Part shown: positions 15,670 to 27,602 of the stretch, piece by piece | How positions within the stretch are numbered: the stretch's first letter is position 1 | Layout: the number at the start of each line of letters is the position of its first letter | Assembly: GCF_900101045.1 (NCBI RefSeq) | Contig: NZ_FNFN01000001.1 | Span: 868,001-932,000, forward strand | Reading direction: 5' to 3' | Source of the DNA: Nocardioides sp. YR527 | GTDB taxonomy: Bacteria > Actinomycetota > Actinomycetes > Propionibacteriales > Nocardioidaceae | DNA length: 64,000 bases | The notes under the pieces: generated by a model | The model's input: the letters and a program-made list of their open reading frames with translations, nothing else | Told to the model about the DNA's origin: nothing | The model's database searches: none | Translations under genes and position numbers: made by a program

Positions 15670-16589
15670 CGTCGCTCCCACAGGTAGGCCAGGATCGCCT
15701 TCTGGGCGTGGCGCCGGTTCTCCGCCTCGTCCCACACCAGGCTCCGCGGACCGTCGAGCACCTCGGCCTCGATCTCCTTGCCGCGGTAGGCCGGCAGGCA
15801 GTGCAGCACGACGGCTTCGGCATCGGCGTGGCCGAGCAGCTCGGTGGTGAGCGCGTAGGGCGAGAACACCGCGACCCGGGCGGCCGCCTCGCTCTCCTTG
15901 CCCATCGAGACCCAGGTGTCGGTGATGAGTACGTCGGCCCCGGCTGCCGCCGCGACCGGGTCCGCGGTCACCGTGACCGAGCCGCCGGTCTCCTCGGCGA
16001 TCTCCTTGGCCCTGACCAGCACCTCAGCGTCGGGCGCATAGCCCTCCGGGGCGCCGAACCGGACGTGCATCCCGGCGATCGCTCCGGCCAGCGCCCAGGA
16101 GTTGCCCATGTTGCAGGCCGCATCGCCGAGGAAGGCCGCGGTCAGACCGGCCAGCGACCCCTTGTGCTCCTGCAGCGTCTGCAGATCGGCGAGCAGCTGG
16201 CAGGGGTGGAACTCGTCGGTGAGAGCGTTGACGACCGGAACCCCGGAGTGGGCGGCCATCTCCTCGATGTCGCTCTGCGCGAACGTACGCCACACGATCT
16301 CGCCCGCCTGCCGGCCGAGCACCCGGGCGACGTCGGCGACCGACTCCCGCTCGCCGATCCCGGCCAGGCGGCCGTCGACGAGCATCGAGTGGCCGCCGAG
16401 CTCGGCGATCCCGGAGGAGAAAGACGACTGCGTGCGCAGGGTCGGCTTGTCGTAGATCGTGGCCACGGTCACCGGACCGGCCAGCGGCTTGGCGGCGTAG
16501 GGGTCCTGCTTCATCGCCGCCGCGAGTGCCAGCACCTCGGCCTGCTCGGCCGGGGTGAGGTCGTCGTCGCGAAGGAAGTGTCTGGTCAC
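15666..16589 (-). CDS. argF: Ornithine carbamoyltransferase (variant carbamoyl-phosphate motif)
   Basis: The 307-residue enzyme makes citrulline from ornithine and carbamoyl phosphate. Ornithine-site motifs are intact: [10 protein letters not shown] and LHCLPAYRG; so is [10 protein letters not shown]. The carbamoyl-phosphate motif, normally STRTR, reads TLRTQ here ([21 protein letters not shown]), keeping only the central Arg-Thr. GTG 16589 overlaps the argD stop as GTGA. Operon position supports the OTC assignment despite the variant motif. Confidence 0.92.
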
Positions 16590-17769
16590 TTCGCCCCCTC
16601 GGCTGATTCCTGGGCCGAGTCGAGGATCGCCGGCCAGGCGGCCAGGAGCGCCGCGGCGTCGTCCTCGGTGAGCACCAGCGGCGGGACGATCCGGATCCGC
16701 TCGGGCGTGGCGTTGTTGAGGATGAACCCGGCCTCCAGCGCGGCCGCGGCGACGGCGCCCGAGTCGAGGCCGGCGAGCACCACACCGATGAAGAGACCCT
16801 CACCGTCGACCCGCGCGACCCGGGGGTCGGCGGCGAGGCCGTCGCGCAGCTTCTGACCGAGCACGGTGACGTGCTCGAGGAGCCCGTCGGCCTCGATGGT
16901 CTCGATCACCGCGAGGCCGGCGGCGCAGGCGACCGGGTTGCCACCGAAGGTGGTGCCGTGGTTGCCGGGCTCGAAGAGCGTCGCGGCCCGGCCCAGACCG
17001 ATGCAGGCACCGATCGGGAAGCCGCCACCGAGGCCCTTGGCGAGGGTGACGATGTCGGCGGTGACGCCGGAGGTCTCGTGGGCGAACCAGCGGCCGGTGC
17101 GGCCCAGACCGGACTGGACCTCGTCGAGCCAGAGCAGTGCGCCGTGCTCGTCGGCCACGGCCCGTGCGGACGCCAGGTAGTCGGCGGGCGGGACGATGAC
17201 GCCGGCCTCACCCTGGATGGGCTCGAGGATGATCGCCGCGGTCTCGTCGGTCACCGCCGCGGCGAGCGCCTCGGCGTCGCCGTAGGGAACGAAGGTGACC
17301 TCGCCGGGCAGTGGCTCGAACGGCGCCCGGTAGGCCTCCTTGGCGGTCAGCGCCAGGGCACCCATCGAGCGGCCGTGGAAGGCACCCTGCGCAGCCACGA
17401 TGTGCGTCCGCCCGGTGCGCCTGGTCAGCTTGAAGCCGGCCTCGTTGGCCTCGGTGCCGGAGTTGGTGAAGAACACCTTCCCGGTCTCGCCGCCGGGGAC
17501 CCGGGCAAGCAGCGCCTCGGCCAGCTCGACCTGGGGCTGGGAGGTGAAGAAGTTGGAGACGTGGCCGAGCGAGGACATCTGGGAGGTCACCGCCGAGACC
17601 AGCGCCGGGTGGGCGTGGCCGAGCGCGTTGACGGCGATGCCGGCCAGCAGGTCGACGTACTCCTTGCCGTTCTCGTCCCACACGTGGGCGCCCTCGCCTC
17701 GGGTGAGGACCAGCTTGGGGGCGCCGAAGGTGTTCATCAGGGAGGCGGCGTAGCGCTCTCCATAGGTGG

Positions 17770-17773
<4 letters not shown>
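16586..17773 (-). CDS. argD: Acetylornithine aminotransferase
   Basis: The 395-residue class-III PLP aminotransferase converts N-acetylglutamate semialdehyde to N-acetylornithine. The PLP lysine is Lys246 in [15 protein letters not shown], preceded by [30 protein letters not shown] and [14 protein letters not shown] are also typical. ATG 17773 overlaps the argB stop as ATGA. Confidence 0.97.
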
Positions 17774-19782
<2,009 letters not shown>

Positions 19783-19850
19783 TTCGACGGCTGAGACGCC
19801 GGACCCGAGAAGCCCCAGGAAACCCGGAGGAATATGTCGGCGGCGACGCA

Positions 19851-19856
19851 TAGTGT
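19851..19856 (+). promoter_or_regulatory. Putative -10 element of a leaderless promoter
   Basis: TAGTGT ends 7 bases before ATG 19864 of the MDMPI-family gene, and no Shine-Dalgarno sequence is present, which fits a leaderless transcript. Confidence 0.5.
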
Positions 19857-19863
19857 TCGCCCC

Positions 19864-20697
19864 ATGACGACCCGCCTCACCCCCGCCGCCTACATCGACC
19901 ACATCCGGTCGGAGTCGGCGCGTTTCCGTGCCGTGCTCGCAGACACGGACCCGACCGCCCCGGTCCCGACCGCACCGGAGTGGACCGCCGCCGACCTGCT
20001 CTGGCACGTCGCCGCCGAGGTCCAGCACTTCTGGACGTACGTCCTGGAGACCCGGCCGACAGCGCCGACCGAGGAGGCCTACGACGAGCCGGAGCGCCCG
20101 AAGGACGCGTCCTACCAGGACCTGCTCGCCCACTTCGACGAGCTCAACGCCAGGTTCATCAAGACCCTGGAGCAGACCGGGCCCGAGGAGCCCACCTGGT
20201 CCTGGTCGCAGGACCAGAGCGCCGCCTTCACCTACCGCAGGCAGGCCCACGAGATCCTCATCCACCGCCTCGACGCCGAGCTCACCGCCGACGCCCTGAC
20301 CCCGCTCGACCCGGCCCTCGCCGCCGACGGGATCGACGAGATCCTCGACGTGTTCTACGGCGGCAAGCCCGAGTGGGCGACCTTCGCCGGAGACGGTCGG
20401 TACGTACGCGTCGACGCGGTCGACACCGACACCCGGACGTGGGTCGAGCTCGGCCTCGTCTCCGGCACCCGCCCCGACGGCGACCGCCTCGAGGACGAGC
20501 CCGACCTCAGCGTCCTCTCCACCGAGAACATCCCGGCCGACACCGAGCCCGACGTGGTCATCGAGGGCACCGCGGCCGACCTGGACGCCTGGCTCTGGCG
20601 ACGGCGTGACGACGAGGGCATCCGCGTCGCCGGCGACAGGGACATCTATGACAGCTTCCGCGCGTTGACGAACCAGGCGATCAAGGACGACGACTAG
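19864..20697 (+). CDS. Maleylpyruvate isomerase (MDMPI)/DinB-like family protein
   Basis: The 277-residue protein starts LTPAAYIDHIRSESARFRAVLADTD and contains WTAADLLWHVAAEVQHFW and RRQAHEILIHRLDAE. These are the His-bearing helices of the four-helix DinB/MDMPI N-terminal domain that binds a metal and, in some members, mycothiol. The second half resembles the MDMPI C-terminal domain. The substrate is unknown; many actinobacterial paralogues exist. The gene is 10 bases upstream of the LOG-family gene, whose -10 hexamer overlaps this gene's stop codon. Confidence 0.82.
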   Translation: MTTRLTPAAYIDHIRSESARFRAVLADTDPTAPVPTAPEWTAADLLWHVAAEVQHFWTYVLETRPTAPTEEAYDEPERPKDASYQDLLAHFDELNARFIKTLEQTGPEEPTWSWSQDQSAAFTYRRQAHEILIHRLDAELTADALTPLDPALAADGIDEILDVFYGGKPEWATFAGDGRYVRVDAVDTDTRTWVELGLVSGTRPDGDRLEDEPDLSVLSTENIPADTEPDVVIEGTAADLDAWLWRRRDDEGIRVAGDRDIYDSFRALTNQAIKDDD

Positions 20698-20700
20698 CCT
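20695..20700 (+). promoter_or_regulatory. Putative -10 element (TAGCCT) of a leaderless promoter
   Basis: TAGCCT includes the TAG stop of the preceding gene and ends 7 bases before ATG 20708. The same hexamer occurs at the same distance before several other starts in this window. Confidence 0.5.
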
Positions 20701-20707
20701 CACGCCC

Positions 20708-21262
20708 ATGATCAAGCACCTGGCCGTCTTTCTCGGCTCTCGCGACGGCAACGACCCAGCGCTCGGGCAGAGGGCCTACGAGATCGGCAAGGGGCTCGCC
20801 GAGCGCGAGATCGAGCTGGTCTACGGCGCGGGTGGCGGCGGCCTGATGGGCCGGATCTCCCAGGGCGCGATCGACGGCAACGGCAAGGTCTTCGGCGTGA
20901 TCCCACGGTTCATGGTCGACCGCGAGTGGGGCCGCATCGAAGGCGCGCCGGGGATGCAGACGGTCGTGGTCGACACCATGCACGAGCGCAAGGCGATCAT
21001 GGCCGAGCGTGCCGACGCCTTCCTCGCGCTCCCCGGCGGGATCGGCACGCTCGAGGAGCTCTTCGAGGTCTGGACCTGGCAGACGCTCTCGCTGCACGGC
21101 AAGCCGGTCGGCGTGCTCAACATCAACGGCTTCTGGGACCCGCTCGTGGACATGATGGAGCGCATCGCCTCGGCGGGGTTCCTGCACGGCTCCCCCGCCG
21201 AGTCGCTGGTGGTGGGCGAGGACCTCGACGACGTCCTCGCCCGCCTCGACGCGGCCCGCTGA
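20708..21262 (+). CDS. LOG-family protein (cytokinin-riboside-5'-phosphate phosphoribohydrolase type)
   Basis: The 184-residue Rossmann-fold protein has the LOG signature PGGIGTLEELFE and GAGGGGLMGRISQGA, plus HERKAIMAERADAFLALPGG. LOG enzymes release the base from N6-modified AMP; some members act on other nucleoside monophosphates, and they were formerly named lysine decarboxylases. The physiological substrate here is unknown. The gene lies 68 bases before the drrA-like gene, with the SARP-type repeats between. Confidence 0.88.
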   Translation: MIKHLAVFLGSRDGNDPALGQRAYEIGKGLAEREIELVYGAGGGGLMGRISQGAIDGNGKVFGVIPRFMVDREWGRIEGAPGMQTVVVDTMHERKAIMAERADAFLALPGGIGTLEELFEVWTWQTLSLHGKPVGVLNINGFWDPLVDMMERIASAGFLHGSPAESLVVGEDLDDVLARLDAAR

Positions 21263-21323
21263 AACCGGGCCGGCAGTCGTGAAACCGTGGTGAAGGCGCC
21301 CTGAAACCGGCGCCCCACACCCT
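21260..21323 (+). promoter_or_regulatory. SARP-type direct repeats and promoter of the ABC transporter
   Basis: Heptamer-like units TGAAACC (21280), TGAAGGC (21291) and TGAAACC (21302) repeat with an exact 11-base period; a further TGAAACC lies at 21260. Eleven-base phasing of direct repeats is the hallmark of binding sites for SARP regulators. A weak -10 candidate CACCCT (21318-21323) lies about 8-9 bases after the last unit and 6 bases before ATG 21330. A SARP-type regulator is encoded just downstream of the transporter. Confidence 0.6.
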
Positions 21324-21329
21324 GGGAGC

Positions 21330-22346
<1,017 letters not shown>

Positions 22347-22347
22347 G

Positions 22348-23166
22348 ATGGCTGCACTGATCTCCACGTACGCCGTCGCCGACCGCCCGCTCAAGGCCCG
22401 CCCGGGTGTGGGCGAGACGATCAGCCAGACGCTGACCATGGCCCGCCGGGCGTACATCAAGATGATGCGCAACCCCGAGCAGTTCTTCGACGTCACGATC
22501 CAGCCGCTGCTGTTCACCGCGATGTTCGCCTACATCTTCGGTGGCGCGATCTCCGGTGACGTGAAGTCGTACCTGCCGACCATCATCACCGGCATCCTGG
22601 CCCAGACCGCGCTGACCGCCTCGATGGCTCGCGGCACCCAGCTGCGCGAGGACATGGACAAGGGTGTCTTCGACCGGTTCAAGGCGCTCCCGATCGCCCG
22701 GATCGCGCCGCTGGCCGGTCCGGCGGTCGCCGACCTGCTCCGTTACGGGATCGCGGCGACGCTGACCATCGTGGTCGGTCTGCTGATGGGCTACCGGCCC
22801 GGTGGCGGCGTCGGCGGCGTGCTCGCCGGCTGGGCGCTGACCATCTTCGCCGGCTGGTCGCTGAGCTGGATCTTCACCTGGCTCGGTACCGTCTTGAAGA
22901 CCGCGGGCGGGGTGCAGGGCCTGGGCATGATGATCATGTTCCCGCTGACCTTCCTCTCCCCCGCCTTCGTGCCGAAGGAGACCATGCCGGACTGGCTGCA
23001 GCACTTCGTCGACGTCAACCCGGTCACCCTGGTCATCAACGCCACCCGCGACCTGATGAACGCCGGAGACGTCACCATGAGCGTCGTGTGGGCGCTCGTC
23101 GGCTGTGCCGCGGTCGTCGCGATCTTCGCACCGCTCTCGGTGTGGAGCTACAGCAAGAAGCTCTGA
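22348..23166 (+). CDS. DrrB-like ABC-2 type permease
   Basis: The 272-residue membrane protein has about six helices and the ABC-2 pattern ARRAYIKMMRNPEQFFDVTIQPLLFTAMF, ARGTQLREDMDKGVFDRFKALPIARIAPL, FPLTFLSPAFVPKETMPDWLQ and NPVTLVINATRDL. It forms the membrane part of the exporter with the preceding ATPase. It ends a few bases before an 11-bp tandem repeat and converges on the SARP-type regulator gene. Confidence 0.92.
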   Translation: MAALISTYAVADRPLKARPGVGETISQTLTMARRAYIKMMRNPEQFFDVTIQPLLFTAMFAYIFGGAISGDVKSYLPTIITGILAQTALTASMARGTQLREDMDKGVFDRFKALPIARIAPLAGPAVADLLRYGIAATLTIVVGLLMGYRPGGGVGGVLAGWALTIFAGWSLSWIFTWLGTVLKTAGGVQGLGMMIMFPLTFLSPAFVPKETMPDWLQHFVDVNPVTLVINATRDLMNAGDVTMSVVWALVGCAAVVAIFAPLSVWSYSKKL

Positions 23167-23169
23167 GCC

Positions 23170-23224
23170 GGCCCAGGGTCGGCCCAGGGTCGGCCCAGAG
23201 TCAGCCCAGAGTCAGCCCAGAGTC
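23170..23224. repeat. 11-bp tandem repeat, five units, at the convergent 3' ends
   Basis: Five units of 11 bases, GGCCCAGGGTC drifting to AGCCCAGAGTC, fill the space between the permease stop and the SARP-gene stop. On the - strand the units present TGA at 23225, 23214 and 23203. Because 11 is not a multiple of three, all three frames are stopped. The SARP gene's own stop is inside the array. Confidence 0.85.
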
Positions 23225-26207
23225 AGCTCAGCCGCGCGATGACGCCGCGGGCCTCGTCCAGCAGGGCGAGCCCGCGGCGTTCGCCGTACTCCGCCGAGAC
23301 CCGTTCGAGTACGCCCGGTGCGAGCCGGCTCGCGTCGGCGACCGCAAGCGCCCAGCGCATGTCCAGGAACGAGCGGGAGTAACCGAACCGGTCGGCCAGC
23401 ACCACCAGCCGCACCGACTCCTCGCACGGCAGCGCGTCCCGCAGCAGCCCCCACAGCCCGAGCGCGAACAGCACCATCCCGGTGACGGGATAGTCCTGGG
23501 CTCGGCGCTCCTCGGAGACCAGGCGCGGCGCCTTGACCATCAGGGCCTCGAAGAGGTCCGAACCCTCTGCGCCCGCCCCATGACGGGCGGAGGCGACCAC
23601 GGTGACCGCCTCGGCCGCCACCCGCCACGGCACCAGGTCGGCGTCGTCGGTGAACCCCGGGAACGGCACCTCGCCCATCGTCGCCACCACCTCACGGAAC
23701 AGCGCCAGCGCCTCGCCGACCCGTCCCTGGGCGAGGAGGAGCTGAGCCCGGGCACCGTGGACGGCGCCCCGGGAGCCGAAGCCGCCGTGCGGCTGCTCGT
23801 CGATGAGCTGGGCGAGGATCTCGGCGGCGTCCTCGAGACGGCCCTGCTCGACGGCGTACGTCACCAAGATGGCGTGGGTCTGGACGAGATCGTCGTCGGC
23901 ACCGAGACGGCGCAGGACCGGGACGGCCTCACGGGCGTGCTCGGCGGCCTCACCGAGGCGGCCGAGCTGGGCATAGAGGCCGCTGAGCTGGGCGTGCAGC
24001 GTCGCCTGTGGCCAGAGGCCGCCGCCGGTTCCGGTCAGGCGCAACGCCTCCCTCGCCGCCGCGACGGCACCCTGGGGGTCCCCGAGGTTCTCCCGCTCGT
24101 GGCTGAGGAAGGTCAAGGCACGAGCGCGTACGTCCTGGTCGGGGTCGTCGACCAGGACCGCCAGCTCGTCCTCCAGCGGCCGCCCGGCTCCGGTGCTGGC
24201 GACGCTGCCCGCCATCGCCTGCATGACCTTCAGCAACACCCTGAGCTGTGGGTCCGCGGCGTCGGCGCCGATCCGGTCGAGGATCGTCATCAGCCGTTCG
24301 AGCCCGGAGCCGCCAGTGACGGCGGCGCCGAAGAGCAGCAGGGCCAGGACGAGCCGGGTCTTCTCCAGCAGCTCCGGAGGCGGCTCCCACTCGGCAAGAA
24401 GATCGGCGACCGGTCCGCCCAGCATGATCACCCGCTGGTGCTCGCCCGCTATGGTCCAGAAGACGCCCATCGCGCAGAAGAGTCGGATCACAGACTCGGC
24501 CTCGTCGTCGGCGAGGACCTGGCGCAGGATGTCGGCGAGGTTGCTCTCCTCCGCGCGCAGCTCATCCATCGCGTCGAACTGCTCCGGCGAGTAGATCCGG
24601 CCCGCGCTCGCATCCGCGTAGGCTCGCGCCCACGCGCGCTGCGCCGCCCGGGCCGCGGTGTCCTCGCCGGCGTCGATCAGCTGCATCCGGCCGAACTCGC
24701 GGACGGTCTCGAGCATCCGGTAGCGGAACCCCAGCGGTGCCTCGAGGACCGTCAGCAGCGACTGGTCGACAAGCTCCTCGATGGCGGCGAACGTGTCGGC
24801 GCCGAGCATCGTCTCGGCCGCGGCGAGGGTGAACCCGTCGTGGAAGACGGAGAGCCAGCGCATCGCCCGACGCTCGCGCTCGGAGAGGAGGTTCCAGGAC
24901 CAGTCGATGACCGCGACCAGGGTCTGATGACGGTCGGGAGCGCTGCGGTCCCCGCCGCGCAGCAGCTCGAACCGGTTCTCCAGCCGCCGCGCGATGTCGT
25001 CGACCGACATCGCGCGCACCTTCACCGCGGCCAGCTCGATCGCCAGCGGAAGGCCGTCGAGCCGGGTGACGATCTCGTCGACCCGGCCCTCGTCGAGGTG
25101 GACACCGGGCCGAGCGGCGACCGCGCGACGCCGGAACAGCTCGCTGCCGTCGTACGTCCCCAGCCGGCCGAGCGGGTAGACCCGCTCCGCGCCGATGGCG
25201 AGCGGGCTCCGGGAGGTGGTCAGGACGGTCAGGTCGCGCACCGTCGCGACCAGGAAGGCGACCAGGTCGGCGACGGCGGCCACGATGTGCTCGCAGTTGT
25301 CGAGCACGAGCAGGGTGGGCGCGCCGTCGAGCTGCTGTGCGATCCGCGACCGCACGTCGGCCCGTTGCTCGGGGGTGAGCCGGTCACGATGGGCGACCGA
25401 GTCCCGTACGCCGAGAGCCGAGCCGACCTCGCTGACCAGATCCTCGGGTGCGGTCACGCCGACCAGCTCGACGAAGTGGAGCACCGGCTGCTCGGCGCCG
25501 TGGGCGATCACCTGGGCCAGGCTGGTCTTCCCCAGCCCTCCGGGCCCGAGGATCGTGACGACCCGCGAGCTCTTCAGCAGCGCCGAGACCTCGGCGGCGT
25601 CCTGCTCGCGCCCGATCAGCACGTCGGCGTCGTGGCGCAGCCCCGAGCGCACCGGGCGGTCGCGCGCGAGCAGCTCGGCATGGACCGCCCGCAGCTGCGG
25701 GCTCGGGTCGACACCGAGCCCGTCGGCCAGCCCGGTCCGGTACGTCTCGAAGCGCTCCAGCGCCGCCGGCACCCCGTGCACGGCGGCGACGGCCCGCAGC
25801 ACCGCCTCGGTGACCTCCTCGTCGGACTCGATCCGGATGAGCCGTTCGAGAAGCGGCAGTGCCTCCGCGTAGCGCCTCTCCGCGGCCAGCCGCAGCGCCT
25901 CCGGACGCAGTGACCAGGCGTCGACCTGGCCGGCGTCGAGGCCGAGGCGGTAGCCCCGCGGCGTACGCTCGATCGCCGTGGCGGCGGTCGCCGTCCGGGC
26001 CCGCGACACGACGACCTGCAGCGCCTTGGCCGGGTTGGCCGGGACGTCGTCGCGACCCCAGATCTCCTCGACCAGAGCGGTCTCGGAAGCACCGCGGGGA
26101 CCGGCCTCGACCAGGGCGCGCAGCAGCGCCCGGGTCCGCTCGCCGGCCACCGGCGCCCCCGCCCAGGTGACCTCGTCCAGCACACTCAGCGTCGTCACAG
26201 CCACCAT
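23223..26207 (-). CDS. SARP-type regulator: wHTH-BTAD-NB-ARC-TPR
   Basis: The 994-residue protein begins with an OmpR-like winged helix (about 20-90; ALVEEIWGRDDVPANPAKALQVVVSRARTA, ending IERTPRGYRLGL), then a bacterial transcriptional activation domain (about 95-180; ALERFETYRTGLADGLGVDPSPQL). An NB-ARC/STAND ATPase follows with Walker A GPGGLGKTSLAQ near 220 and LLVLDNCEH. The remaining half is helical TPR-like repeats. This AfsR-like architecture activates transcription by binding direct repeats; the array before the convergent drrA-like gene is the likely target. ATG 26207 is preceded by overlapping palindromes. The inducing signal is unknown. Confidence 0.9.
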   Translation of the reverse strand: MVAVTTLSVLDEVTWAGAPVAGERTRALLRALVEAGPRGASETALVEEIWGRDDVPANPAKALQVVVSRARTATAATAIERTPRGYRLGLDAGQVDAWSLRPEALRLAAERRYAEALPLLERLIRIESDEEVTEAVLRAVAAVHGVPAALERFETYRTGLADGLGVDPSPQLRAVHAELLARDRPVRSGLRHDADVLIGREQDAAEVSALLKSSRVVTILGPGGLGKTSLAQVIAHGAEQPVLHFVELVGVTAPEDLVSEVGSALGVRDSVAHRDRLTPEQRADVRSRIAQQLDGAPTLLVLDNCEHIVAAVADLVAFLVATVRDLTVLTTSRSPLAIGAERVYPLGRLGTYDGSELFRRRAVAARPGVHLDEGRVDEIVTRLDGLPLAIELAAVKVRAMSVDDIARRLENRFELLRGGDRSAPDRHQTLVAVIDWSWNLLSERERRAMRWLSVFHDGFTLAAAETMLGADTFAAIEELVDQSLLTVLEAPLGFRYRMLETVREFGRMQLIDAGEDTAARAAQRAWARAYADASAGRIYSPEQFDAMDELRAEESNLADILRQVLADDEAESVIRLFCAMGVFWTIAGEHQRVIMLGGPVADLLAEWEPPPELLEKTRLVLALLLFGAAVTGGSGLERLMTILDRIGADAADPQLRVLLKVMQAMAGSVASTGAGRPLEDELAVLVDDPDQDVRARALTFLSHERENLGDPQGAVAAAREALRLTGTGGGLWPQATLHAQLSGLYAQLGRLGEAAEHAREAVPVLRRLGADDDLVQTHAILVTYAVEQGRLEDAAEILAQLIDEQPHGGFGSRGAVHGARAQLLLAQGRVGEALALFREVVATMGEVPFPGFTDDADLVPWRVAAEAVTVVASARHGAGAEGSDLFEALMVKAPRLVSEERRAQDYPVTGMVLFALGLWGLLRDALPCEESVRLVVLADRFGYSRSFLDMRWALAVADASRLAPGVLERVSAEYGERRGLALLDEARGVIARLS

Positions 26208-26216
26208 TCTGTCATA

Positions 26217-26241
26217 GCGATATATCGCGTACGTACGCGAT
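26217..26241. promoter_or_regulatory. Two overlapping palindromes upstream of the SARP gene
   Basis: GCGATATATCGC (26217-26228) and ATCGCGTACGTACGCGAT (26224-26241) are both perfect palindromes and overlap by five bases. They lie 10 to 34 bases upstream of ATG 26207 on the - strand, where the promoter must be. They are candidate operators; the binding protein is unknown. Confidence 0.5.
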
Positions 26242-26254
26242 GGTGCGCCGCCGC

Positions 26255-26327
26255 GGGTAACACGTTGTTCGTAGGACTACTCGCCCCATCTAATAGGGCG
26301 AGTAGTCCTACGAACAACGTGTTACCC
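26255..26327. repeat. Perfect 32-bp inverted repeat (hairpin) after the FAD monooxygenase gene
   Basis: Bases 26255-26286 and 26296-26327 are exact reverse complements with a 9-base loop. The hairpin begins 7 bases after the FAD monooxygenase stop codon. No T-tract follows on either strand. It may act as a terminator, protect the 3' end of the mRNA, or be a mobile palindromic element. Confidence 0.9.
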
Positions 26328-26333
26328 CAGGTT

Positions 26334-27452
26334 CTAGCCGACCGCATCCAGCTCGATCAGGTTCTTGACGGCGTCGAGGCGGCGCGTCGACTCCTCCGGG
26401 TCGACCGTCTGCCGGTCGATCAGCGCGAGCTCCTGGTTGGCCTCGGCGAACGGTCGCATCCGCTTCTCGTAGCGGACGAAGGCCTCGGCGTGGTCGGCGG
26501 ACCGACCCAGCTCGAGAGCCAGCACGTAGGCACCGACCAGAGCCAGGCTGGTGCCCTGTCCCGAGAGCGGCGCGGCACAATGGGCTGCGTCCCCGAGGAG
26601 CACGACCCGGCCCCGCGACCAGGACTCCATCTTGATCTGGGCCATCGAGTCGAAGTAGAAGTCCTCGGCGCCCCACATCCGCTCGATGAGGTTCGGGACC
26701 TCCCAGCCGAGGCCGGCCAGGTGCTCGGCGACGAGCCGCTTCTGGGCCTCGACGTCGCGGTAGTCGTAGTCGATCGGGCCGGCGGCGAAGCCGAGGAAGA
26801 TCCGCAGCTCCCGGTTCTCGCGCACGGTCATCACGGCGCCGCCGTCGCGGCCGTCGTTGATCCAGGTCTGCCAGCGGTCCATGCCGAGGAAGTTCTCCTG
26901 GCTGAACACCGACAGGTAGGTGCCGAGGTGGTGGATGTGGTCGGCCTCGGGACCGAAGACGAGGCGGCGGGTGTTGGAGTGGAGGCCGTCGGCACCGACG
27001 ACGAGGTCGAAGCGGCGCGGGGCGGCGTGCTCGAACTCGACCAGGACACCGTCTGCCTCCTCGCTGATCGCGGTGATCGAGTCGCCGAAGAGGTGCTCCA
27101 CGCCGTCGAGGCGCGCGTCGACGAGGTCGACGAGGTCCTCGCGGAGGATCTCGATGTCCTCGGAGTCGACCTGGCCCGAGGAGAGCGCGAACTCCTCCGA
27201 GCGCATCACCTCGTTGCCGTCGCCGTCGAGCATGTTCATGCCGGTCGACTCGTTCTTCAACGCTCGGGCCGGGGCCTCGAGTCCCATCCGACGCAGAACG
27301 GTGAGGGCGGCGCCGCGTACGTCGACGGCCTGACCACCGCGACGCAGCACCGGCGCACGCTCGACGACGACGGGGGTCATGCCCTGCTCACGGAGCCAGA
27401 AGGCGAGGGCGGTGCCGGCGACGCTGGAGCCGGAGATGAGGACAGTGGTCAT
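26334..27452 (-). CDS. FAD-dependent monooxygenase (tetracycline-destructase-like)
   Basis: The 372-residue class A flavoprotein hydroxylase has the FAD-binding start VLISGSSVAGTALAFWLREQGM, the second FAD motif VVGADGLHSNTR and the third, LLGDAAHCAAPLSGQGTSLAL. This layout matches the TetX/RebC-like branch that oxidises aromatic polyketides and drugs. ATG 27452 has AAGGAA 6 bases upstream. The gene is divergent from a GntR/TetR-type regulator, with two candidate operators between them, suggesting substrate-induced expression. The substrate cannot be told from sequence. Confidence 0.88.
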   Translation of the reverse strand: MTTVLISGSSVAGTALAFWLREQGMTPVVVERAPVLRRGGQAVDVRGAALTVLRRMGLEAPARALKNESTGMNMLDGDGNEVMRSEEFALSSGQVDSEDIEILREDLVDLVDARLDGVEHLFGDSITAISEEADGVLVEFEHAAPRRFDLVVGADGLHSNTRRLVFGPEADHIHHLGTYLSVFSQENFLGMDRWQTWINDGRDGGAVMTVRENRELRIFLGFAAGPIDYDYRDVEAQKRLVAEHLAGLGWEVPNLIERMWGAEDFYFDSMAQIKMESWSRGRVVLLGDAAHCAAPLSGQGTSLALVGAYVLALELGRSADHAEAFVRYEKRMRPFAEANQELALIDRQTVDPEESTRRLDAVKNLIELDAVG

Positions 27453-27540
27453 GATCGTTCCTTTCGATACACCGTATACTGAGCCGAGACAGACCGTAGC
27501 GAATATGCCTCTGACCTGGCAATACACAATTTGATCTGGA

Positions 27541-27575
27541 CTAGAACAGCATCCATCTGACTAGAATCTGTCCTA
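27541..27575. promoter_or_regulatory. Candidate operator/promoter in the divergent region
   Basis: CTAGAACAG (27541-27549), CTAGAATCTG (27561-27570) and CTGTCCTAG (27568-27576) form a direct plus inverted arrangement; the outer two match as an inverted repeat with one mismatch. TAGAAT (27562-27567) can serve as the -10 of the regulator gene, so binding would give autorepression. A second dyad, ATAC-ACC-GTAT (27467-27477), lies just before the FAD monooxygenase SD. Confidence 0.45.
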
Positions 27576-27602
27576 GCACAGTGACCGACAAGGAGGGCCG
27601 CC

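Noticed and set aside
23170..23224. Possible CRISPR array
   Set aside because: Units are 11 bases, contiguous and without spacers, and no cas genes are near.
23088..25913. A 941-codon open frame on the + strand
   Set aside because: It is antisense to the SARP gene, whose domains are clear; composition is typical of a shadow frame.
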